Below are positions 1 to 6,119 of a DNA stretch of 6,675 bases, piece after piece. Position numbers and translations under genes: made by a program. This stretch comes from Nanobdellota archaeon (GTDB lineage Archaea > Nanoarchaeota > Nanoarchaeia > Woesearchaeales > GW2011-AR9), in the NCBI GenBank assembly GCA_002687775.1, contig NZBF01000006.1, forward strand, positions 1-6,675. The letters are read 5' to 3'. Every line of letters starts with the position of its first letter. Position 1 is the first letter of the stretch. Under the pieces are notes generated by a model. The model did not search any database. It was not told the origin of the DNA and was given only the letters and a program-made list of their open reading frames with translations.

Positions 1-367
1 TAAACAAACTACACCCTATAGTTACTCCTTTTTTATTTGCATCTGGGTCAACTAAAGCCCTTCCTGCAACAAGATTTTCATCTTTAGCTTCTTCATTGGT
101 ATCTCTTTCACGAAACTCCCCAGTTGTGTCGGTTTCTGAAGTATTAGTAACATTATTTCTATTAGTTCTTCGGTTAGTGTCATTAGGTTTACTTTCCTGA
201 TTGTCCTGATCTTGAGAAGATACAGGAGCTGGAACATTAAAAGGATCAAACTCGTCTTCTTCTGCGGCATTTACAACTCCTACATTAAACACACCAAAAA
301 TTCCTGTTGCAAGTACTGCAATTATCAGGATGGTAGGAAGTATTTTTTTAGATGCGAAAAATTTCAT
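1..367 (-). CDS. Exported protein of unknown function, N-terminal part (runs off the left edge)
   Basis: The frame is open from an ATG at 367 to the window edge, giving 122 residues without a stop; the C-terminus is missing. The start is MKFFASKKILPTILIIAVLA. Lysines at 7-8 are followed by a hydrophobic stretch (about residues 9-33) and a signal peptidase I-like site V-N-A at 32-34, so export through Sec is likely. Residues about 36-100 form an acidic and polar, low-complexity linker rich in Asp, Glu, Asn, Thr and Ser, probably disordered. More ordered sequence seems to begin near residue 100, with Cys119 close to the edge. The gene begins 4 bases after the stop of the 570-residue exported protein, so the two are almost certainly in one operon. 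I do not recognise the family. It could be a surface or secretion-channel component, but only the beginning is visible. A competing 72-residue frame over 52-270 is a shadow of this one. Confidence 0.8.
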   Translation of the reverse strand, partial: MKFFASKKILPTILIIAVLATGIFGVFNVGVVNAAEEDEFDPFNVPAPVSSQDQDNQESKPNDTNRRTNRNNVTNTSETDTTGEFRERDTNEEAKDENLVAGRALVDPDANKKGVTIGCSLF

Positions 368-371
368 TGTT

Positions 372-2084
372 TTATGGTGTTGAACTACTACTTGTCCTCA
401 TATCCTTTGGAAATTCGTTACATTCAATTATTTTTGCCTCAGTGTTTTGTTTTAATGTATTCATTGTACTTTTTAATAGATTCATCACATCTACCATACT
501 ATCTCGTTCCTGCTCGGCGATAATCACACTTGGTTCATTATGAATAGTTCTATTGACCATCATTTCACTTAATCTGTTGGTGGGGACGCTAAGATCATTT
601 TCAGAAGTCGCTTCTTCAACTGTGTTTCTGATCAATACCAATGTTGTAAGATTTGAATCCGATGCTGCTATTTCATTTGTAAGCTCATTGGTTGTCGTCT
701 CAATAGTATCTTTTGTTACTTTACTTAAGTCTCTCTCAGCAATTGACGCTGTAAGTTCATTTGACCCTAAGTTATCAAGAAGAGTTCTATGTGTTGTCGA
801 AGCATTGTTCATTCTCTCCTGCGCCACCGCTTTTTCAGCAGTTGTCAAATTCAAACCTCCGTCTGCGGATTTGTCAGCGTAGCATGTTTCAAGCTCCACG
901 AGTTTGCCTTCAGTAGCAGTAATAGAATCAGTGGCAGCAATAACAGAATCAAGTGATTTTTGATTTGCTACCAAGTAAGCAGTTTCGTTTTTAACAGCGA
1001 GATTAAACTGATCAAGAATTCTGCCTCTTAAATCTCTAAAGGCGTTTTGATCGTTGCCGCTTCTTTCGTTCCTGATACGGTCAAGATAAGACGAACCACT
1101 ACTGTCTCTTTGACTAACACCTCTTAGTCCCCTAACTCCAGTTATTACCTTTTTCAAGAGTTGGCCAATAAGAGCTGCCACAATCTCGTTGATTTCATCT
1201 GCAATTACAAGCCTTTGTGCTGGAAGTCCTAAAGTGCTGTTCAGCTGCTTTTCAATCACAGAGCCAGGGGTTACGATTTCACAATTTATAGGAGCCCCCG
1301 GACCTCCACCTTGTGGCTGTGGACCTTCATCACATTTTTCATATGAAAGAAATCCTCTACCAAATTCCACAACCTTACCTTTCTCAAATTGTGAAAACTG
1401 GATCCTTGCTTCAAGCTCCGCAGCAGAAGAAAGATACGCACCGTATCTGTTGTTCTTGGGTTTTGTTGTAAGCTCTATCCATCCGTCCCATCCACCGCGG
1501 CCGAAATCCCCATTAATAAAGTCGTCTATATTGCCCACCACATCAGAAAGAGTACATTCAACCTTCTTTTTAAAAGGAGTCGCATATCTAAGGGCAAGCG
1601 AGAATTTTATATCAAGCGGGTCACATAAAAATGCGAGGTCCGATCCTTCTATGATCTCTCCAATTTTTTCATCTGCAATATTTCTTAGAAAACCTCCAAA
1701 GTCTGTCACAAAAGCTGGGTTTCCTTGGAAACCAGAGTTAATCCAGTTTATGATACTGTGCGACATTTCTTGAATGAGTAAATTGACAATACCCCATGCA
1801 ATTGTATCAAGAAGAAATTCTTTAATTACAAGTGACGTTTGAGCTGAAGCTGATATGGAATCAGCCGCCGCACTTACCCAATTTGCAGAAGCTGATGCTG
1901 TATTTGCAATAAAAGATCCTGCATTAAATGCATCATCAAAGTCAACAGCATGTACTTTATTTGGCTGTACAAAATTTGGCTGTACAAAAAAACTAATTGG
2001 AGTTATTAATGACAAAATAAGTATAAAAATAATTATTTTTTTATATATACTCTTGTTTTTTTTCATAACAGCTGATGTACTCAT
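372..2084 (-). CDS. Large exported protein of unknown family, six cysteines, possible type IV secretion/pilus-locus component
   Basis: 570 residues. The N-terminus has Lys at 8, 9, 11, 15 and 16, a hydrophobic core at about 17-33, a duplicated FVQPN motif (33-42) and a signal peptidase I-like site V-H-A at 44-46, so it is probably secreted. Residues about 85-115 are amphipathic or hydrophobic (LLDTIAWGIVNLLIQ) and may touch the membrane. Residues 195-220 are rich in Gly, Trp and Tyr. A Gly/Pro linker (256-265) lies between Cys251 and Cys268. From about 325 to 555 the chain is polar and mostly helical, bracketed by Cys401 and Cys555. Cysteines are 154, 177, 251, 268, 401 and 555, an even number that fits disulfides outside the cytoplasm. 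Its ATG overlaps the stop of the upstream TSP3 gene as ATGA, which argues for translational coupling. Met7 (base 2066) is an alternative start that leaves a normal signal peptide. The layout resembles conserved 'hypothetical' proteins I recall beside type IV secretion-like genes in Parcubacteria; that link is from memory. No enzymatic motif is visible. Confidence 0.9.
   Translation of the reverse strand: MSTSAVMKKNKSIYKKIIIFILILSLITPISFFVQPNFVQPNKVHAVDFDDAFNAGSFIANTASASANWVSAAADSISASAQTSLVIKEFLLDTIAWGIVNLLIQEMSHSIINWINSGFQGNPAFVTDFGGFLRNIADEKIGEIIEGSDLAFLCDPLDIKFSLALRYATPFKKKVECTLSDVVGNIDDFINGDFGRGGWDGWIELTTKPKNNRYGAYLSSAAELEARIQFSQFEKGKVVEFGRGFLSYEKCDEGPQPQGGGPGAPINCEIVTPGSVIEKQLNSTLGLPAQRLVIADEINEIVAALIGQLLKKVITGVRGLRGVSQRDSSGSSYLDRIRNERSGNDQNAFRDLRGRILDQFNLAVKNETAYLVANQKSLDSVIAATDSITATEGKLVELETCYADKSADGGLNLTTAEKAVAQERMNNASTTHRTLLDNLGSNELTASIAERDLSKVTKDTIETTTNELTNEIAASDSNLTTLVLIRNTVEEATSENDLSVPTNRLSEMMVNRTIHNEPSVIIAEQERDSMVDVMNLLKSTMNTLKQNTEAKIIECNEFPKDMRTSSSSTP
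1960..1989 (-). repeat. Exact 15-bp tandem duplication in the signal-peptide region
   Basis: The 15-base unit tttggctgtacaaaa occurs twice head to tail (1960-1974 and 1975-1989) with no mismatch. It is in frame in the 570-residue protein and yields FVQPN-FVQPN just before the predicted V-H-A cleavage site. Perfect identity suggests a recent slippage event that lengthened the segment by five residues. Confidence 0.95.
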
Positions 2085-3088
2085 ATAATTAGATGTGTAA
2101 ACACATATCCTGCTTCATTTTTATCAAAAGATATGTCTTTTATTTTAAAATATTCATTTGAATCTTGAAAAGCATCAACAAGCTCCTGCGCATCGTCTTG
2201 ATACATCGCAACACCGTTAAGCGCAACCAAAGGATCGCTGAACACAGCCCTCATTTTCTCTATTGTATCAATTATTAACGAAAAACTGTTTACCATCTTT
2301 AAATGCGTATCGACAGCGCTTTGCGGGACAGGAACATTAAGAAAATTGTTCAAATGATTTTTATATCCTTTGATTATAAGTTCTAATTTTTTTATTTCTT
2401 CTTTGTCGTTGTTTTCAAGCGCTCTTTTTAAAATTACTAATTCACCTTCACTTTCTATTGAATATTTAATTATGATATTTCCCATTTCGTTCCCATATTT
2501 TTTAATTGATTCTACGTTGTCATCTTGAGTAATATTTAAATCAGTAGATGTATAAGAATCTTTTTTTATCTCTTCCTGCGTTTTTGAAAGCACTGAGTCA
2601 ACAAGAAGGTTTTGGGCTTCTTCGTCATCAAAAGATACGCCAGATTGCTTTAAAGAAAGATATTCATTGAAAAATTCTCGTGAAAATTTTCCAGTCTCTG
2701 TAAGGTCACTATTTCCCAAACTTGGACTTGCTTGTCTTACAAAAACATCTTTTTGGAACATATCGTCTGGTCCGGCAACTTTTGGATTTCTGTTTTCGTC
2801 TACCTCATCACCATCGGAAGTTCCATCCCCATCAGTATCAGAATTGTTTGGATCAGTATCCCATAAATCTTCTTCCCAATCTTTGAGTCCGTCTTTATCG
2901 CTATCTTTATTTGTAAGTTTTGCAATTGTAGATTTCTCAAGCGAATTACTATTGTTTCCTGAAACCAAAACGCCGGGAGACGAACCGTAATTAGTGCGAT
3001 TTGATTGAGACACAAGAAACCCAATTCCTGCTATTATAAGCAATCCAAAAATCACAAGCGTGAGCTTTTTCCCCGATAAAATTTTCAT
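2081..3088 (-). CDS. Membrane-anchored protein with thrombospondin type 3-like calcium-binding repeats
   Basis: 335 residues. After MKILSGKK comes a single hydrophobic segment at about 9-26, with no obvious cleavage site, so the protein is probably an N-in, C-out anchored one. A Ser/Asn/Gly linker (27-55) leads to Asp-rich repeats at 62-100: D62-S-D64-K-D66-G-L and later D84-T-D86-G-D88-G, then D92-G-D94-E95. The spaced Asp/Gly ladder is the calcium-binding pattern of thrombospondin type 3 repeats. The remaining 230 residues are charged and mostly helical, with no family I recognise. The ATG at 3088 follows an extended -10 box by about 15 bases. The stop overlaps the start of the 570-residue exported gene by 4 bases (ATGA), so this is the first gene of the exported-protein operon. 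It probably sits on the outer face of the membrane, where calcium could stiffen the Asp-rich segment. The partners and exact role are unknown. Confidence 0.92.
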   Translation of the reverse strand: MKILSGKKLTLVIFGLLIIAGIGFLVSQSNRTNYGSSPGVLVSGNNSNSLEKSTIAKLTNKDSDKDGLKDWEEDLWDTDPNNSDTDGDGTSDGDEVDENRNPKVAGPDDMFQKDVFVRQASPSLGNSDLTETGKFSREFFNEYLSLKQSGVSFDDEEAQNLLVDSVLSKTQEEIKKDSYTSTDLNITQDDNVESIKKYGNEMGNIIIKYSIESEGELVILKRALENNDKEEIKKLELIIKGYKNHLNNFLNVPVPQSAVDTHLKMVNSFSLIIDTIEKMRAVFSDPLVALNGVAMYQDDAQELVDAFQDSNEYFKIKDISFDKNEAGYVFTHLII

Positions 3089-3102
3089 TAAATTGTACTT
3101 AA

Positions 3103-3111
3103 ATTATAGCA
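3103..3111 (-). promoter_or_regulatory. Extended -10 promoter element before the exported-protein operon
   Basis: The minus strand reads TGCTATAAT, a TG-n-TATAAT extended -10 box with a perfect hexamer (3108-3103). Transcription would start near 3096-3097, only about 8 bases before the ATG at 3088. No good -35 hexamer lies 16-18 bases upstream, which is tolerated with an extended -10. The upstream part of the promoter is covered by the 13-bp inverted repeat. Confidence 0.6.
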
Positions 3112-3135
3112 AAAATAAGTATATTCTTGCTATAA
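3104..3135. repeat. Second, interlocking 9-bp inverted repeat overlapping the -10 box
   Basis: ttatagcaa (3104-3112) and ttgctataa (3127-3135) are exact reverse complements. The right arm lies inside the loop of the 13-bp inverted repeat and the left arm overlaps the TATAAT box. The two structures therefore interlock. As a result TTGCTATAA/T occurs on both strands, so a second -10-like box faces the plus strand, where no gene needs it. The role is unknown. Confidence 0.6.
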
Positions 3136-3149
3136 AAATATACTTATTT
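3113..3149. repeat. Perfect 13-bp inverted repeat between rsmA and the TSP3 gene (operator or weak terminator)
   Basis: The arms aaataagtatatt (3113-3125) and aatatacttattt (3137-3149) are exact reverse complements, separated by 11 bases. In the rsmA-strand transcript this makes a 13-bp, almost all A-U stem whose 3' arm runs into five U residues (3115-3111), so it could act as a weak intrinsic terminator for the helicase-rsmA operon. As DNA it is a dyad centred about 23 bases upstream of the TATAAT box, covering the -35 region and spacer of the next operon, as an operator would. The sequence alone does not decide between these roles. Confidence 0.65.
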
Positions 3150-3170
3150 GTGGATAGTTTTCTTGAATTT

Positions 3171-3956
3171 TTAAAGCATTCTAGCAAGTTTTCCCCATTC
3201 TCCAACTGAGATTTCTTCAGCACGGATTTTTTCATCAATCCCGAGCTGTTTGAAGATAATTTTCAACTTTTCTTTATCCGCAAAGGTACTTAAATTACCC
3301 CTTAAAAGCTTGCGTTTATGGGCAAATCCAGTTTTTACAACCTCAAAAAATCGTTTTTCGTCTATATTTTTAAAGAAATTTTTGGATATATTATCTATGA
3401 GTAAAATTGCAGAGTCCACTTTTGGTGTAGGGTTAAAGCTCCCTGCTTTTACAGTTCTTATATATTTCGGTTCTCCGTAAGCTTTTACACTTATTGAAAG
3501 AATGCTTTCTTTTTTACTTCTTATAATTCTTTCTGCAACTTCCTTTTGCACAAGTAAAACCATCTGGCTAGGCTGAATATCTGACGAAAGCATTTTCCTT
3601 AAAAACTCTCCGGTGATGTAATACGGAATATTTGCAACGATTTTAAAGTTGGAAAGTTTATAAAGTTGAAAGTTGAAAGTCAGAATATCGCTGTGTACTA
3701 AAATCAACTTTCCGTTTTTAATTTCATCCGCAAATTTTTCTTTAAGAAGTGGGATGAGTTCATCATCTTTCTCAACAGAAACTACTTTCCCCGCTTTTCC
3801 AAGTAAAGCTTCCGTTAAAATCCCCTTTCCTGGACCAACTTCAAGAACAATATCGCTACTTTTAATATCTGCAGTAGAAACGATCTTATCCACAATAGAT
3901 TGTGATGTAAGAAAATTTTGTCCCAGACTTTTTTTGGATTTGTTTGCTTTAATCAT
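3171..3956 (-). CDS. rsmA: 16S rRNA adenine(1518)/adenine(1519)-N6-dimethyltransferase RsmA (KsgA)
   Basis: The 261-residue enzyme uses S-adenosylmethionine to dimethylate the two adjacent adenines in the helix 45 loop near the 3' end of 16S rRNA, a late 30S maturation step. The family signature is complete: KKSLGQNFL at 8-16, SAM-binding motif I EVGPGKGILT at 39-48, the acidic VEKD at 61-64 that contacts the ribose, HSDIL at 88-92, catalytic motif IV NIPYYIT at 109-115, VQKEVAERI at 136-144, NPTPKVDSA at 175-183 and the C-terminal FAHKRKLLRGNL at 211-222. The length is close to the usual 260-275. The ATG lies 4 bases after the helicase stop, so it is the second gene of that operon. Residues 93-104, between the HSDIL and NIPYY motifs, are encoded by a short AAAGTT-type repeat but keep the frame. 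It should be functional. Confidence 0.98.
   Translation of the reverse strand: MIKANKSKKSLGQNFLTSQSIVDKIVSTADIKSSDIVLEVGPGKGILTEALLGKAGKVVSVEKDDELIPLLKEKFADEIKNGKLILVHSDILTFNFQLYKLSNFKIVANIPYYITGEFLRKMLSSDIQPSQMVLLVQKEVAERIIRSKKESILSISVKAYGEPKYIRTVKAGSFNPTPKVDSAILLIDNISKNFFKNIDEKRFFEVVKTGFAHKRKLLRGNLSTFADKEKLKIIFKQLGIDEKIRAEEISVGEWGKLARML
3645..3680 (-). repeat. AAAGTT-type short repeat inside rsmA
   Basis: On the plus strand aaagtt starts at 3645, 3653, 3662 and 3669, with a final aaagt at 3676. That is five copies in 36 bases, spaced 8, 9, 7 and 7. It encodes TFNFQLYKLSNF (residues 93-104), a low-complexity aromatic/polar stretch between two conserved RsmA motifs. It is probably a slippage product or an inserted small repeat that is tolerated because it sits in a linker. 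Confidence 0.75.
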
Positions 3957-3960
3957 AAAT

Positions 3961-5889
3961 TTAATCTAAGTTAATTATTTTTTCTCCAGAATTTTCAAGT
4001 TCTGCTTCTTCAAGAAGTTCATCGTCAATATCCATTATAAACTCTGATGGCATACTCACCGTCTGCGAACCAAAAATTGTTCGCACAGAAGCGTAGGAAA
4101 GATAAACTTTTTTCTTTGCGCGTGTAAGTGCAACATAAAACAATCTTCTTTCTTCCTCGTCGTCTTTTTTCTCATCAGAAAGTCCGCTATGTGGAAATAG
4201 CCCATCTTCAAGTCCTGCAATAAATACATATTTAAATTCTAAACCCTTTGATGCGTGTACTGTCATAAGTCGAACTGCATTTTTCTCTTCTTTGAGTTCA
4301 TCTTGTTCAGTTGCAAGAGCGGCATCTTCTAAAAGTTTTTCAATACCTTCATTTGGTTTAAGCACATCATACCTTGAAGCAAGTGTCACAAGCTCTTTTA
4401 TGTTTTCAAGTCGTTCCAAATCCTCATCGTTCCCATCTTTAAGAGTGCTTTCAATACCCGACCTCTTTAGAATAAACTTAATCGTCTCGCTTGGTTTTGA
4501 TTTATTTGCAATATCTGAAATCTCTTTCAATATAGCTCTAAAATCTGCGACTTTCTGTGCTATAGATGCACTTAATTCACCCTCTCTTCCCTCTACAATC
4601 TTTAAAAACGTCACTTTTCCAATACCTCTTGCGGGCACATTTATAATCCTTTTTAAAGTAGAAATGCTCTCAGGATTTAAGGCTATTTGAAGATATGCGA
4701 GGACATCTTTAACCTCTTTTCTCTCAAAGAAGCGCACTCCAAGCACTTGATAGGGCACATCGAGCGAGAGAAAAACTTCTTCTAAAATTCTTGATTGAAA
4801 GTTTGCGCGATAAAGAACTGCGATTTCTTTGGGGTCTACACCGGAGTCAATAAGCTCTTTTGATTTAAGGGTGATAAATTGTGCTTCATGATTCTCATTA
4901 AGAGCACAAAAGAGAGAAAGTTTTTCTCCGTCCATATTTTTAGTAAATAGATTTTTTTCTTTTCGTTTTTTATTTTTCTTTATTATAGAATTTGAAGCTT
5001 CAAGAATGTTTTTAGTAGAACGATAATTCTCTTCAAGAAGAAGTGTTTTTGTATTTTTATATTTATTTTCAAAATCTAAAAGATTTTCTATATCTGCACC
5101 ACGCCAACTATAAATGTTTTGGTCTACATCACCAACGACACAAATATTACTCTCACTTCCCGCAAGTAAGTTTGCAAGCTTGCACTGAACTTTGTTTGTA
5201 TCTTGATATTCGTCTATGTGAATGTACTTCCAAATGTTTTTATATTTCTCTAAAACATTTTCGTTTTTCTCTAAAAGAATTACCGTTTTCAAAAGAAGGT
5301 CATCAAAGTCATATGCCTTTTCTTCTCTTAAAATTTTCTCATACTCTCTCCATACTTGTGCGACAACTCCCCCAAAGAATGAGTTCCCCGTACTTTCTTC
5401 ATATTTATTTAGTGTAATTATATTCCCTTTTTGTTTTGAGATTACACTTAGAATCTTTCTTGGTTCAAACTGTTTCGGGTCAAGGTCTGCCTTTTTGAGT
5501 GCGTCTTTAATCGCAGAGAGAGAATCATTTCTATCAAAGATTTTAAAATGTCGTGTTGTGTTTAGTAGCCGCGCGTTCTCTTTTAAAATATGGACACCAA
5601 GTGCATGAAATGTAGCAACATATGGATAAAGTTGCTGCGAAACAGGTAAATTTATATCTTTGTCTTTGCTAATTAAGTCTCTGACACGGTCTCTCATTTC
5701 TTTTGCAGCCTTGTTTGTGAATGTAACAGCTAATATATTCTCAGGGTGCGTGCCTGTTTTTATAAGATTAAGTATTCTATGTGTGATTGTTTTAGTTTTC
5801 CCAGCACCCGCACCCGCAATAATCAAAAGTGGGCCGTTTTTGTGTAAAACCGCTTGTTTCTGCTGTGAATTTAGGCCTTTTAGATGCAT
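3961..5889 (-). CDS. uvrD: UvrD/PcrA-type superfamily 1A ATP-dependent 3'-5' DNA helicase
   Basis: The 642-residue helicase unwinds DNA in excision repair, mismatch repair and replication-fork rescue in this family. All SF1A motifs are visible in order: Q motif LNSQQKQAV (6-14), Walker A AGAGAGKT (25-32), Ia VTFTNKAAKEMRDRV (55-69), Ib VATFHALG (91-98), motif II HIDEYQDTN (224-232), III VVGDVDQNIYSWRGA (251-265), IV LEENYRST (285-292), V LMTVHASKGLEF (541-552) and VI RRLFYVALTRAKKKVYL (581-597). The chain is about 80 residues shorter than E. coli UvrD or Bacillus PcrA (around 720). It ends in a short acidic tail instead of the C-terminal RNA polymerase-binding module. Motif III has Val where many UvrD proteins have Asp (GDDDQ), and motif II has Tyr in DEYQ. 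The ATG at 5889 directly follows an extended -10 box, so the mRNA may be leaderless. rsmA follows after 4 bases. UvrD, PcrA and Rep cannot be told apart from sequence alone. Confidence 0.97.
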   Translation of the reverse strand: MHLKGLNSQQKQAVLHKNGPLLIIAGAGAGKTKTITHRILNLIKTGTHPENILAVTFTNKAAKEMRDRVRDLISKDKDINLPVSQQLYPYVATFHALGVHILKENARLLNTTRHFKIFDRNDSLSAIKDALKKADLDPKQFEPRKILSVISKQKGNIITLNKYEESTGNSFFGGVVAQVWREYEKILREEKAYDFDDLLLKTVILLEKNENVLEKYKNIWKYIHIDEYQDTNKVQCKLANLLAGSESNICVVGDVDQNIYSWRGADIENLLDFENKYKNTKTLLLEENYRSTKNILEASNSIIKKNKKRKEKNLFTKNMDGEKLSLFCALNENHEAQFITLKSKELIDSGVDPKEIAVLYRANFQSRILEEVFLSLDVPYQVLGVRFFERKEVKDVLAYLQIALNPESISTLKRIINVPARGIGKVTFLKIVEGREGELSASIAQKVADFRAILKEISDIANKSKPSETIKFILKRSGIESTLKDGNDEDLERLENIKELVTLASRYDVLKPNEGIEKLLEDAALATEQDELKEEKNAVRLMTVHASKGLEFKYVFIAGLEDGLFPHSGLSDEKKDDEEERRLFYVALTRAKKKVYLSYASVRTIFGSQTVSMPSEFIMDIDDELLEEAELENSGEKIINLD

Positions 5890-5897
5890 ATTTTGCT

Positions 5898-5906
5898 ACT
5901 ATATCA
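5898..5906 (-). promoter_or_regulatory. Extended -10 element for the helicase-rsmA operon
   Basis: The minus strand reads TGATATAGT, a TG-n-TATAGT extended -10 box. Only 8 bases separate it from the ATG at 5889, so transcription would begin within about 2-3 bases of the start codon, giving a nearly leaderless mRNA. No clear -35 is seen; the best at 17-18 bases is TATCCA/TTATCC. Confidence 0.5.
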
Positions 5907-5932
5907 CGTTTATGGTGTGGTGGATAACCTCG

Positions 5933-5960
5933 TTGACTTTCAATTTCAGGCAAGTATAGT
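5933..5960 (+). promoter_or_regulatory. Sigma70-type promoter reading toward the LysM gene
   Basis: TTGACT (5933-5938, five of six consensus bases) and TATAGT (5955-5960, five of six) are separated by 16 bases. The predicted transcription start is about 5967. It faces away from the helicase promoter and would produce a leader of about 150 bases before the likely LysM start. Confidence 0.6.
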
Positions 5961-5973
5961 GAGAGAATACTGA

Positions 5974-6017
5974 CTGGTAGCGATTTTCTTTGTGGCTTAA
6001 CAAAGCCATATTACTAG
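5974..6017 (+). promoter_or_regulatory. Possible stacked hairpin at the 5' end of the LysM mRNA leader
   Basis: In RNA, the bases at 5991-5998 (UGUGGCUU) pair with 6003-6010 (AAGCCAUA) around an AACA loop, with one G-U pair. Outside it, 5974-5980 (CUGGUAG) can pair with 6011-6017 (UUACUAG), with two G-U pairs, leaving a one-sided 10-base bulge. This puts a two-part hairpin close to the predicted 5' end of the transcript. No U-run follows, so it is not a terminator. I recognise no riboswitch class. Confidence 0.4.
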
Positions 6018-6071
6018 AAACTCAAGCATTGTCGCAATAAAACAACACATATCACACCCATAAACCAAGAC

Positions 6072-6105
6072 CCTGATTCCGGCTGTAAATCCGCTAGAAA
6101 TCAGG
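6072..6105 (+). promoter_or_regulatory. Possible hairpin just upstream of the LysM start
   Basis: CCTGATT (6072-6078) is an exact reverse complement of AATCAGG (6099-6105), with a 20-base loop that can hold a further CGG/CCG pairing (6080-6082 with 6091-6093). It ends 14 bases before the TTG at 6120 and could affect initiation. If translation begins upstream of 6120, this is coding sequence and the pairing may be chance. Confidence 0.3.
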
Positions 6106-6119
6106 CTAAAATAACGAAT

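Noticed and set aside
1189..1773. 194-codon open frame on the plus strand inside the 570-residue gene
   Set aside because: It is antisense to a well-supported gene and its product is low-complexity Ser/Pro with no family signature. It has no promoter or neighbour support.
2081..2083. Possible recoding of TGA as glycine, as in some Patescibacteria
   Set aside because: TGA ends the TSP3 gene in a classic ATGA overlap with the next start, and no gene here carries internal TGA codons, so the standard code fits.
2667..2990. 107-codon plus-strand frame rich in Ser and Pro
   Set aside because: It is the antisense shadow of the Asp/Gly-rich calcium repeats in the TSP3 gene.
3149..5927. DnaA-box-like nonamers: TTATCCACA exact at 3886-3894, one mismatch at 3149-3157 and 5919-5927, another inside the helicase gene near 5620
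   Set aside because: They are scattered over 2.8 kb, not clustered, and two lie in coding sequence (the exact one encodes Val-Asp-Lys of RsmA). There is no dnaA or dnaN gene. The number is near what chance gives in AT-rich DNA, so I do not call an origin.
5990..6040. Tiny TTG-initiated frame (16 codons) in the LysM leader, ending in TAA
   Set aside because: It has a non-AUG start, no ribosome binding site, and no codon pattern typical of an attenuator peptide.
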